Below are positions 1 through 6,526 of a stretch of DNA of 18,645 bases, one piece after another. A program made the position numbers and the translations under genes. Every line of letters begins with the position of its first letter. The stretch's first letter is position 1. Origin of the DNA: an uncultured Ruminococcus sp. (GTDB taxonomy: Bacteria; Bacillota; Clostridia; Oscillospirales; Ruminococcaceae); the NCBI GenBank assembly GCA_947176565.1, contig CAMWRC010000002.1, positions 1-18,645 of the forward strand, in the 5' to 3' direction. Below the pieces are notes generated by a model, which saw only the letters and a list, made by a program, of their open reading frames with translations, did not search any database and was not told where the DNA came from.

Positions 1-2357
1 AGGAACTTGCCTGCGTCGTCACGTGAGAAGCCGTATGTCATCTGTGTAAGGTCGTTTGTACCGAAGCAGAAGAAGTCAGCATTTGCAGCGATTTCATCAG
101 CAGTAAGAGCAGCACGCGGAATCTCAATCATTGTACCAACTTCGTATTCAAGCTCTGCGCCGGCAGCAGCGATAGCAGCGTCAGCAGTTTCAACAACAAC
201 TTTCTTTACGAACTTGAATTCCTTGATATCGCCAACAAGCGGAATCATGATTTCCGGCTTAACTGACCAGTCTGGGTGATTCTTCTTTACATTGAGAGCA
301 GCCTTGATGATAGCATTTGTCTGCATCTTTGCGATTTCAGGATATGTTACAGCAAGACGGCAGCCTCTGTGACCCATCATCGGGTTGAACTCATGAAGAG
401 AAGCGATGATATTCTTGATTGTCTCAATGGACTTGCCCTGAGCTTCTGCAAGAGCCGCAATATCATCTTCCTCAGTAGGAACAAATTCATGAAGCGGCGG
501 GTCAAGGAAACGGATAGTAACCGGATTACCCTCAAGAGCCTCATAGAGAGCCTCGAAGTCAGCCTGCTGCATAGGTTCAATCTTAGCAAGAGCAGCTTCT
601 CTTTCCTCAACAGTGTCTGCACAAATCATTTCGCGGAATGCAGCAATTCTCTCCGGGTCGAAGAACATATGTTCTGTACGGCAGAGACCGATACCCTCAG
701 CACCGAGTTCACGAGCTTTCTTTGCATCAGCAGGAGTATCAGCATTTGTTCTTACCTTAAGGGTTCTGAACTCGTCAGCCCAAGCCATGATTCTGCCGAA
801 TTCGCCGGCAATCTGAGCATCAACAGTAGGAATGATTCCGTCATAGATGTTACCTGTAGTACCGTCGATTGAGATATAATCTCCCTCAGTGAATGTCTTT
901 CCGCCGAGTTCGAACTTCTTGTTAGCTTCGTCCATCTTGATGTCGCCGCAGCCTGATACGCAGCATTCGCCCATACCACGAGCAACAACAGCAGCGTGTG
1001 ATGTCATACCGCCACGAACTGTAAGGATACCCTGAGCAGCTTTCATACCTGTGATGTCTTCGGGAGATGTTTCAAGACGTACCAGAACAACCTTTTCGCC
1101 TTTTTCAGCCCATACAACAGCATCGTCAGCTGTAAATACAACCTTACCGCAAGCAGCACCAGGTGAAGCACCAAGACCCTTGCCCATAGGTGTAGCAGCC
1201 TTAAGAGCAGCAGCATCGAACTGCGGGTGGAGAAGAGTATCAAGGTTTCTGGGGTCAATCATTGCAACAGCTTCCTGTTCTGTCTTCATACCTTCGTCAA
1301 CGAGGTCGCAGGCAATCTTGAGAGCAGCCTGAGCAGTTCTCTTACCGTTTCTTGTCTGGAGCATAAAGAGCTTTCTGTTCTCAACAGTAAACTCCATATC
1401 CTGCATATCGTGATAGTGATTTTCGAGAGTCTGACATACGTTTACAAACTGCTCGTAAGCCTCCGGGAAAGTTTCAGCCATCTGTGTGATAGGCATAGGA
1501 GTACGAACACCAGCAACAACGTCCTCGCCCTGAGCGTTTGTAAGGAATTCGCCCATGAGCTTCTTTTCGCCTGTAGCAGGGTCACGTGTGAATGCAACGC
1601 CTGTACCGCAGTCATCGCCCATATTACCGAATGCCATTGACTGAACGTTTACAGCAGTACCCCATGAGAAAGGAATATCGTTATCACGTCTGTAAACGTT
1701 AGCACGCGGGTTATCCCATGAACGGAATACAGCCTTGATTGCGCCCATGAGCTGCTCCTTCGGGTCATCAGGGAAGTCAACGCCGATTTTTGACTTATAT
1801 TCAGCCTTGAACTGACCAGCAAGTTCCTTGAGGTCATCAGCAGTAAGTTCAACGTCCTGAGTAACGCCCTTCTTAGCTTTCATTTCGTCGATGAGTTCTT
1901 CAAAGTATTTCTTGCCGACTTCCATAACAACGTCTGAATACATCTGGATAAATCTTCTGTAGCAGTCCCAAGCCCAGCGAGCGTTGCCTGATTTTTCAGC
2001 GATTGTTTCAACAACTGTCTCATTGAGACCGAGGTTGAGGATAGTATCCATCATACCGGGCATTGAAGCTCTTGCGCCTGAACGAACGGAAACGAGAAGC
2101 GGATTCTCCTTGTCGCCGAATTTCTTTCCAGTAACGCCTTCCATCTTAACGATGTACTCATTGATTTCAGCCATAATCTCGTCTGAGATTCCGCCGTCCT
2201 CATAGTACTGAGTGCAGGCCTCTGTAGTAATCGTGAAGCCCTGCGGAACAGGGAGACCGATATTTGTCATTTCAGCAAGGTTAGCGCCCTTACCGCCGAG
2301 AAGTTCTCTCATTGTAGCATTACCCTCTGAGAAAAGGTAACAATATTTCTTTGCCAT
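1..2357 (-). CDS. ppdK: pyruvate, phosphate dikinase (3' end outside window)
   Basis: Interconverts pyruvate, ATP and Pi with phosphoenolpyruvate, AMP and PPi. In many Clostridia it works in PPi-linked glycolysis in the cytoplasm. About 785 residues are visible, reading MAKKYCYLFSEGNATMRELL at the N-terminus. The N-terminal ATP-grasp-like nucleotide domain includes LLVSVRSGARASMPGMMDT. The swivelling phosphohistidine domain carries GGMTSHAAVVARGMG, with catalytic His at about residue 454, matching the family position near 455. The PEP/pyruvate TIM barrel includes GLCRTEHMFFDPER and FCFGTNDLTQMTYGFSRDD. The family is about 875 residues, so roughly 90 codons including the catalytic C-terminal Cys are beyond the edge; no damage is visible. 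The start is fixed by GGAGGT eight bases upstream. Codon use is strongly biased, as in highly expressed genes. It has its own promoter. Identity is very secure. Confidence 0.97.
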   Translation of the reverse strand, partial: MAKKYCYLFSEGNATMRELLGGKGANLAEMTNIGLPVPQGFTITTEACTQYYEDGGISDEIMAEINEYIVKMEGVTGKKFGDKENPLLVSVRSGARASMPGMMDTILNLGLNETVVETIAEKSGNARWAWDCYRRFIQMYSDVVMEVGKKYFEELIDEMKAKKGVTQDVELTADDLKELAGQFKAEYKSKIGVDFPDDPKEQLMGAIKAVFRSWDNPRANVYRRDNDIPFSWGTAVNVQSMAFGNMGDDCGTGVAFTRDPATGEKKLMGEFLTNAQGEDVVAGVRTPMPITQMAETFPEAYEQFVNVCQTLENHYHDMQDMEFTVENRKLFMLQTRNGKRTAQAALKIACDLVDEGMKTEQEAVAMIDPRNLDTLLHPQFDAAALKAATPMGKGLGASPGAACGKVVFTADDAVVWAEKGEKVVLVRLETSPEDITGMKAAQGILTVRGGMTSHAAVVARGMGECCVSGCGDIKMDEANKKFELGGKTFTEGDYISIDGTTGNIYDGIIPTVDAQIAGEFGRIMAWADEFRTLKVRTNADTPADAKKARELGAEGIGLCRTEHMFFDPERIAAFREMICADTVEEREAALAKIEPMQQADFEALYEALEGNPVTIRFLDPPLHEFVPTEEDDIAALAEAQGKSIETIKNIIASLHEFNPMMGHRGCRLAVTYPEIAKMQTNAIIKAALNVKKNHPDWSVKPEIMIPLVGDIKEFKFVKKVVVETADAAIAAAGAELEYEVGTMIEIPRAALTADEIAANADFFCFGTNDLTQMTYGFSRDDAGKF

Positions 2358-2358
2358 T

Positions 2359-2371
2359 GGTATATACCTCC
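2359..2371 (-). promoter_or_regulatory. ppdK ribosome binding site overlapped by a 10-bp palindrome
   Basis: On the minus strand GGAGGT (2371-2366) precedes the ppdK ATG by 8 bases. The perfect palindrome GGTATATACC (2359-2368) overlaps the 3' part of this site. A weaker hairpin (CGG/CCG and GGGC/GCCC arms, 2387-2412) lies upstream in the same leader. Any regulatory role is inference. Confidence 0.55.
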
Positions 2372-2422
2372 AGTTTTAAACATTACCGGCAAGGGCATTG
2401 ACAGCCCCACCGACTTATATTC

Positions 2423-2431
2423 ATTATACCA
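2423..2431 (-). promoter_or_regulatory. ppdK promoter, extended -10
   Basis: The minus strand reads TGGTATAAT, a perfect -10 hexamer with the TGn extension. No good -35 is present 17 bases upstream (TAGCAT), so the extended -10 probably carries recognition. It predicts a leader of about 58 bases ahead of ppdK. No riboswitch architecture was recognised in that leader. Confidence 0.7.
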
Positions 2432-2557
2432 CATTCTTCCACAAAATGCTATATATAAATTGCAGTAATTTATCCGTTGAATTTATTGCACTTTGCACAA
2501 ATTCATATTATGATATATTTATGAACCGCAATGGATTTGAAATTCCGCAAAGAAAAA

Positions 2558-2597
2558 GGCTTTCCGCGACACCCTCTCAACTTTGTCACAGAAAGCC
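2558..2597 (-). terminator. intrinsic terminator hairpin with ACACCCTCT loop motif
   Basis: Arms GGCTTTC (2558-2564) and GAAAGCC (2591-2597), with an inner GAC/GTC pairing (2568-2570 with 2585-2587). On the minus strand the closing arm is followed directly by TTTTTCTTT, the expected U-tract. It would end transcription from the unknown gene at 2979-3677 before the ppdK promoter. On the plus strand the arm is followed by ATTTTT, so it may be bidirectional. Its loop contains GACACCCTCT, shared with the next hairpin. Confidence 0.6.
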
Positions 2598-2604
2598 ATT
2601 TTTC

Positions 2605-2639
2605 AAGATACCGGCACACCCTCTATATGACAGTATCTT
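2605..2639. repeat. second hairpin with the same loop motif
   Basis: Perfect 7-bp arms AAGATAC (2605-2611) and GTATCTT (2633-2639). The loop runs CGG-CACACCCTCT-ATATGACA. The preceding hairpin has CGC-GACACCCTCT-…-CACA in the same layout. The arm sequences are unrelated while the loop is kept. CCGGCACA also occurs as a direct repeat (2611-2618 and 2640-2647). No U-tract follows on the minus strand, so this is less convincing as a terminator. Confidence 0.5.
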
Positions 2640-2693
2640 CCGGCACAGCAGCAGTGCAATACACGATATTTTAATGATACGCTGAAATATTTA

Positions 2694-2749
2694 TCACTGA
2701 ATTTAGGCAATTAAACATATTATAGGCATTAATGTTTAACATTCAGTGA
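2694..2749. repeat. nested inverted repeat (9-bp outer, 8-bp inner arms)
   Basis: Outer arms TCACTGAAT (2694-2702) and ATTCAGTGA (2741-2749) are perfect complements. Inner arms TTAAACAT (2711-2718) and ATGTTTAA (2732-2739) are also perfect. An 8-base one-sided bulge and a 13-base loop complete the fold. There is no adjacent T-tract, so it is not an obvious terminator. It lies in the gene-free stretch between ppdK and the unknown gene. Confidence 0.5.
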
Positions 2750-2900
2750 ACAGCAACAGACATTGCTGAATCCAATACATGATACACACCGGCGGAGTTT
2801 GAACCGGCTTGATTTCTGCTGCATTTACTGCCGTAATTACAGGACACATAAAATGTATCATCAAGATGCAGGAGAAATATTTCACTCCTACACTATTAAT
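2750..2900. other. gene-free, dyad-rich intergenic segment
   Basis: No credible gene lies in the 621-base gap between 2357 and 2979. In addition to the hairpins listed separately, this part holds CAGCAA/TTGCTG (2751-2768), ATGATACA/TGTATCAT flanking a ~66-base interior, a CCGG/CCGG pair near 2792-2810, and AGGAG/CTCCT arms around a GAAATATTTC palindrome near 2870-2888. The density of pairing suggests structured RNA or decayed repeat sequence, but no known RNA family was recognised. Confidence 0.3.
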
Positions 2901-2978
2901 TATACGACATATCACATAAAAATTCAAGCATAAATACCAATAAATTCTATTCAGTGCTGTTAATTTTTCATGAATTTT

Positions 2979-3677
2979 TTAATTTATTCCATTATATGCT
3001 TCTACTATTCTGTTTTCGTAGTAATTTCTTGTCCAGCTGAACTCAAAACTATCAAAAAGCTTAAGGGCAGCGCAGGCATTGTTCACGGCATTGTCAATAC
3101 TTCCGGTATCGCCGGATTTTGCGCATATATACACACACATTATGAGAATTTCCAGCAGCATGGTATCATTTCGTCCCTGCGGTTTGTAGCCGAATCCTTT
3201 AAGAAGCCGGAATGCTGCGGAATACCGGCGTGCAGCACAGTCAACATGAGACAGGGCGATGTACATATCCGCAAGCAGAATCATATCCGCTTTTACGGAA
3301 TAATTCTGCATGAAATTGATATTTTCCGTCCGGAAATCCTCTGCATCGCGCCAGTTTCCAATTTTACTGCGGTTTTTCAACGATTCAATACAATAGGCAA
3401 ACCGTTCATCTGAGGACATTTTCTTGTTATCCTCAAGAAGTGCAAGACAATCCGATGCCGATTTTAATTCATGAACCTTATCATAGAGCCGCGCAGTCTG
3501 AACTATATCCTCCGGCGCGGGTTTTTTGACATTATTTACAAATATTTCATTAAACTGGTCTGCAAGACTTTTTGTATATCCTCTCTTGCAGAATGCCGAA
3601 TACAGTTCCTCATACTGCTGTAAAAGTTCTTTTGAAAGCTTGCCTTTACGTCGTTGGCGTTCCTGAGTTGAAAGCAT
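2979..3677 (-). CDS. hypothetical helical (TPR-like) protein
   Basis: 232 residues, family not recognised. It begins MLSTQERQRRKGKLSKELLQ and is almost entirely predicted helical, with recurring short amphipathic helices such as ADMYIALSHVDCAARRYSAA and LEILIMCVYICAKSGDTGSI that read like degenerate tetratricopeptide pairs. There is no signal peptide or convincing membrane span, so it is probably cytoplasmic. The start has a good AGGAAG site at the usual distance. It has its own near-consensus promoter and a palindrome in the leader, and is divergent from the two-component pair at 3883. That makes regulation by or with the response regulator possible but unproven. It is followed by the terminator hairpin at 2558-2597. 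Function unknown. Confidence 0.75.
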   Translation of the reverse strand: MLSTQERQRRKGKLSKELLQQYEELYSAFCKRGYTKSLADQFNEIFVNNVKKPAPEDIVQTARLYDKVHELKSASDCLALLEDNKKMSSDERFAYCIESLKNRSKIGNWRDAEDFRTENINFMQNYSVKADMILLADMYIALSHVDCAARRYSAAFRLLKGFGYKPQGRNDTMLLEILIMCVYICAKSGDTGSIDNAVNNACAALKLFDSFEFSWTRNYYENRIVEAYNGIN

Positions 3678-3691
3678 ATATAAGCACTTCC

Positions 3692-3705
3692 TTTATTGCA
3701 ATAAA
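3692..3705 (-). promoter_or_regulatory. perfect 14-bp palindrome at operator position
   Basis: TTTATTGCAATAAA is a perfect palindrome. With the -10 at 3715-3720 the start of transcription should fall near 3708, so the palindrome would occupy about +3 to +16, just ahead of the ribosome binding site. That is a classic repressor operator position. The binding protein is not known; an operator role is inference. Confidence 0.5.
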
Positions 3706-3714
3706 TTCAGTATA

Positions 3715-3743
3715 ATTTTATCACAAATCCATATCTTAGTCAA
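3715..3743 (-). promoter_or_regulatory. promoter of the unknown gene at 2979-3677
   Basis: On the minus strand TTGACT (3743-3738), a 17-base spacer and TAAAAT (3720-3715), with TGn immediately before the -10. This is close to the vegetative sigma consensus. Confidence 0.8.
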
Positions 3744-3835
3744 TGCTTGTTTATAGAATTATAATATTTTTGTGATTATGCACAAATTTCTGGAACTAAA
3801 TTTTACAAATTTAAAACATAAATTTTTAATTTTTC

Positions 3836-3864
3836 AAGACTATTTAAAGAATATATGATATAAT
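3836..3864 (+). promoter_or_regulatory. promoter of the two-component operon
   Basis: TATAAT at 3859-3864 preceded by TGA (extended -10), with AAGACT 17 bases upstream as a weak -35. Transcription would start near 3871, giving a leader of only about a dozen bases that is nearly all ribosome binding site (AGAGGTGAT). The weak -35 would suit an activated or autoregulated promoter, which is inference. Confidence 0.65.
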
Positions 3865-3882
3865 TATTCAAGAGGTGATTTT

Positions 3883-4551
3883 ATGAAAATTCTTGTTATT
3901 GAAGATGAAATACAGCTTGCAGATGCGCTTTCCGAACTCCTGAGACGGAATATGTATTCTGTTGATACTTTCTACAACGGCGTTGACGGACTCGACAATG
4001 CTCTTACCGGTCTTTACGACTGCATTATACTGGATATTATGCTCCCGAAAATGAACGGAATTGAAGTCCTGAAAAATCTCCGTTCCGAAAAAATAAATAC
4101 TCCGGTTCTCCTGCTGACTGCAAGAAGCGAAATCGACGACAAAATCAACGGTCTTGACTGCGGAGCTGACGACTATCTCACAAAACCTTTTATTACCGGC
4201 GAACTCCTTGCCCGTGTGCGCGCCATGACAAGGCGGAAAGGTGAAATCATCGACGAAAACCGTCTTGAATACAAAGGTCTTGAACTTCACAGAAATACGT
4301 GTTCAATAAGCTGCAACCGCGAAGATGTCAAGCTCAGCCTGAAAGAATACAATGTAATGGAAATGCTTATCGCGAATCCGCATCAGATTCTTCCGAAAGA
4401 ACGCATTATCGAAAAAATATGGGGAAGCGAAAGCGATGTCGAATATAATAACATCGAGGTCTATATTTCGTTTCTGCGCAAGAAAATCAATGCTGTTTCA
4501 TCTCCTGTACAGATTAAAACAGCACGAGGAATCGGATATTTTCTTGAATAA
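3883..4551 (+). CDS. OmpR/PhoB-family response regulator
   Basis: Cytoplasmic DNA-binding partner of the kinase encoded directly downstream. 222 residues, full family length. The receiver domain spans about 1-120, with the acidic pocket E7-D8, phospho-acceptor D51 in IILDIMLPKMNG, T79 in LLLTAR and K101 in DYLTKPF. A winged-helix domain covers about 128-222, with SLKEYNVMEMLIANPHQILP and the recognition-helix/wing segment NNIEVYISFLRKKI followed by IKTARGIGYFLE. The start has AGAGGTGAT just upstream. Every residue needed for phosphorylation is present. Target genes are not shown by sequence; autoregulation and the divergent gene at 3677 are plausible. Confidence 0.95.
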   Translation: MKILVIEDEIQLADALSELLRRNMYSVDTFYNGVDGLDNALTGLYDCIILDIMLPKMNGIEVLKNLRSEKINTPVLLLTARSEIDDKINGLDCGADDYLTKPFITGELLARVRAMTRRKGEIIDENRLEYKGLELHRNTCSISCNREDVKLSLKEYNVMEMLIANPHQILPKERIIEKIWGSESDVEYNNIEVYISFLRKKINAVSSPVQIKTARGIGYFLE

Positions 4552-4560
4552 TCATAAATC

Positions 4561-4592
4561 CTCCTGATTATCATACATATCCGGAACAGGAG
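4561..4592 (+). promoter_or_regulatory. inverted repeat covering the histidine kinase ribosome binding site
   Basis: CTCCTG (4561-4566) is a perfect complement of CAGGAG (4587-4592), and the latter is the kinase ribosome binding site. Pairing across the 20-base loop would mask it. Ribosomes finishing the regulator (stop at 4549-4551) end close by and could open it. The stem is short, so the effect may be small. Confidence 0.35.
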
Positions 4593-4598
4593 AAATAT

Positions 4599-6470
4599 AT
4601 GTTCAAAAAAGTTCAGCTTAAATTTTTCAGCATAATCACAGCGATTTTAGTTGCTGTATTCTTTGTTCTGCTCTGCTCCGTAAATATCATCATGGATACA
4701 GTAATGGAACGGCAGACAAAAGTCGTTTTACAGCAGGTGGCAAAAGGCGTGGAATACAACAGCAATACTGCAACTTTCACATTCACTGCACCTGATGAAC
4801 CTCAAAAAAAACCTTTCCATAATACGCCCGAAAATAATAACAACAATGAAAAACCGCCAAAACCAAAAGAACCTGAAATACCACCAGAATCATCCAATAC
4901 CACAGATAACGGCATAAATGACAGTGAACCATATTCACAGGAAATCATTCCAGAAACAAGACCGGAAATAATTCAGACTACAGTTCCGGTAGAAAAAACT
5001 GAAAAAAATCCGGAAACAAAACCAAAAAAAGAAACCAAAACCGAAAGCGTACAGACTTCAGCAGTTCAGGAAAAACCGGAAATAAGCAGAAATACACAAA
5101 AACAAGAACCGGAAATATCCGATATTCCGCAGCGTACAGAACCGGCTGCATGGAATGAACCGCAGTTTCCGGATTCCGGAAGACCTCATGATTGGAATCC
5201 TCCGGAAAATGATAATAAACCGGAATGGAATGATGAAAGGCAGAACAGCCATGATGACTTCAATAATGACCGGAACAATTGGAATAATCATGAAAATCAG
5301 AATCAGAACGAAAACAAACCGGAATTTCCAGATTTTCCGGAACGAAAAGAAGGATTCGTTCCAACGGCATATAATTATTTTATTCCTGTTCTGAACGGAT
5401 ATACAATAACCAATCAGAATATAAATCCGTATGAACATAAAGAAAATGAAATGCCGGATAAATTCCCGAAAGTTATGGGTTCTATTGATTTTTTTGTAAT
5501 TATGGCAGACGAAAACGGAAAATATACCGCTTCACTCAATAATGATGACCTCACAGCTGACTCCGCACAGGAATATATCGACAAAATTATATCAGGCAAA
5601 AAAACTTCCGGAATGACCGGTAATCTCAGCTTCTGCACAGAAAAGAAATCAAACGGAACTCTTATAGTTCTCACCGACCGTACCGCTGAAATGGATATGA
5701 TGAACAAACTCAAACGTACTACCGTTATTGTAGGAATAATCAGTATCATTCTTCTTTCCGGCGCGGCATATTTTCTCAGCGGACTTATAGTCCGTCCTCT
5801 GAGGGAGACTTTCGATAAGCAGAAACAGTTTATCTCCGATGCAAGCCATGAACTTAAAACTCCGCTCACTGTTATTTCCGCCAATGCGGACGTACTTGCC
5901 GGAGAAATAGGCGAAAATAAATGGCTTACATATATACAGGAACAGGCAGGACGTATGAATATCCTTGTAAATGATTTGCTAAGTCTCACAAGACTTGAAA
6001 ATAAAACACGGGATTTCATAACCTCGGAATTTGACCTGAGCCGTGCCGTGGAAAATGCTGCACTTCCTTTTGAATGTCAGGCATTTGAATCCGGAAAAAA
6101 TTTCGTTCTCAATATTGAGGAGGGAATCCGTATAAACGCAAACGAACAGCATATACGTCAGATGACAGGAATATTTATTGACAATGCACTGAAATATTCA
6201 AAAGAAAAAGGAACAGTCCGCGTATCTCTTGTCCGTGACGAGGGGAAAACTGTGCTTTCCGTATACAATACAGGAAACGGTGTTCGTCAGGACGAGGTCG
6301 ACAGACTGTTCGAGCGTTTTTACCGCAGTGATGAATCGAGAAACCGTTCAACCGGCGGATATGGATTAGGACTTGCGATTGCCAAATCAATTATTGACAA
6401 ACATAATTTCAGAATTCAGGTTGAGAATCAGGAGGGTAAAAGTATCTGTGTTGTTGTAACTATGAATTAA
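4599..6470 (+). CDS. sensor histidine kinase with long disordered extracytoplasmic insert
   Basis: Membrane sensor partner of the preceding regulator; autophosphorylates on His and passes phosphate to it. 623 residues. TM1 is about 8-32. Residues about 60-255 are a low-complexity Pro/Glu/Asn/Lys/Gln stretch, with recurring KPE, PEI and NN runs and Trp in PAAWNEPQ, HDWNPP and PEWNDE. A folded sensor part (about 256-365) and TM2 (about 375-397) follow. The H-box ISDASHELKTPLT places the phospho-His at 417. The ATPase domain shows the N-box IFIDNALKYS (N529), G1-like NTGNGV, F-box LFERFYRS and G2 GYGLGL (587-592). There is no obvious HAMP beyond a short linker. The disordered insert is far longer than usual for such kinases and may span the cell wall. 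Start supported by CAGGAG. The stimulus cannot be inferred. Confidence 0.93.
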   Translation: MFKKVQLKFFSIITAILVAVFFVLLCSVNIIMDTVMERQTKVVLQQVAKGVEYNSNTATFTFTAPDEPQKKPFHNTPENNNNNEKPPKPKEPEIPPESSNTTDNGINDSEPYSQEIIPETRPEIIQTTVPVEKTEKNPETKPKKETKTESVQTSAVQEKPEISRNTQKQEPEISDIPQRTEPAAWNEPQFPDSGRPHDWNPPENDNKPEWNDERQNSHDDFNNDRNNWNNHENQNQNENKPEFPDFPERKEGFVPTAYNYFIPVLNGYTITNQNINPYEHKENEMPDKFPKVMGSIDFFVIMADENGKYTASLNNDDLTADSAQEYIDKIISGKKTSGMTGNLSFCTEKKSNGTLIVLTDRTAEMDMMNKLKRTTVIVGIISIILLSGAAYFLSGLIVRPLRETFDKQKQFISDASHELKTPLTVISANADVLAGEIGENKWLTYIQEQAGRMNILVNDLLSLTRLENKTRDFITSEFDLSRAVENAALPFECQAFESGKNFVLNIEEGIRINANEQHIRQMTGIFIDNALKYSKEKGTVRVSLVRDEGKTVLSVYNTGNGVRQDEVDRLFERFYRSDESRNRSTGGYGLGLAIAKSIIDKHNFRIQVENQEGKSICVVVTMN

Positions 6471-6497
6471 AATAATATTAAAATAAATCAGAAATAT

Positions 6498-6526
6498 AAA
6501 CCTGTCTGTATAATGCGGACAGGTTT
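6498..6526. terminator. bidirectional terminator between convergent genes
   Basis: Arms AAACCTGTC (6498-6506) and GACAGGTTT (6518-6526) are perfect 9-bp complements around an 11-base loop, flanked by T-rich sequence on both strands. It serves the kinase operon on the plus strand and the esterase gene on the minus strand. The esterase stop codon (6526-6528) touches the arm. Confidence 0.8.

Noticed and set aside
276..2205. Plus-strand open frames across the ppdK region
   Set aside because: They are antisense shadows of ppdK, whose minus-strand frame is unbroken and has all family motifs.
2785..2812. T-arm-like sequence GGTTCAAACTCC (minus strand), possible tRNA or attachment site
   Set aside because: The flanking bases do not form the 5-bp T-stem, and no acceptor, D or anticodon arm could be placed around it.
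2736..2927. 63-codon minus-strand frame in the intergenic gap
   Set aside because: No ribosome binding site and no protein-like pattern; it overlaps several dyads and looks like chance.
2970..3413. 147-codon plus-strand frame
   Set aside because: Antisense to the unknown gene, which has its own promoter, ribosome site and better composition.
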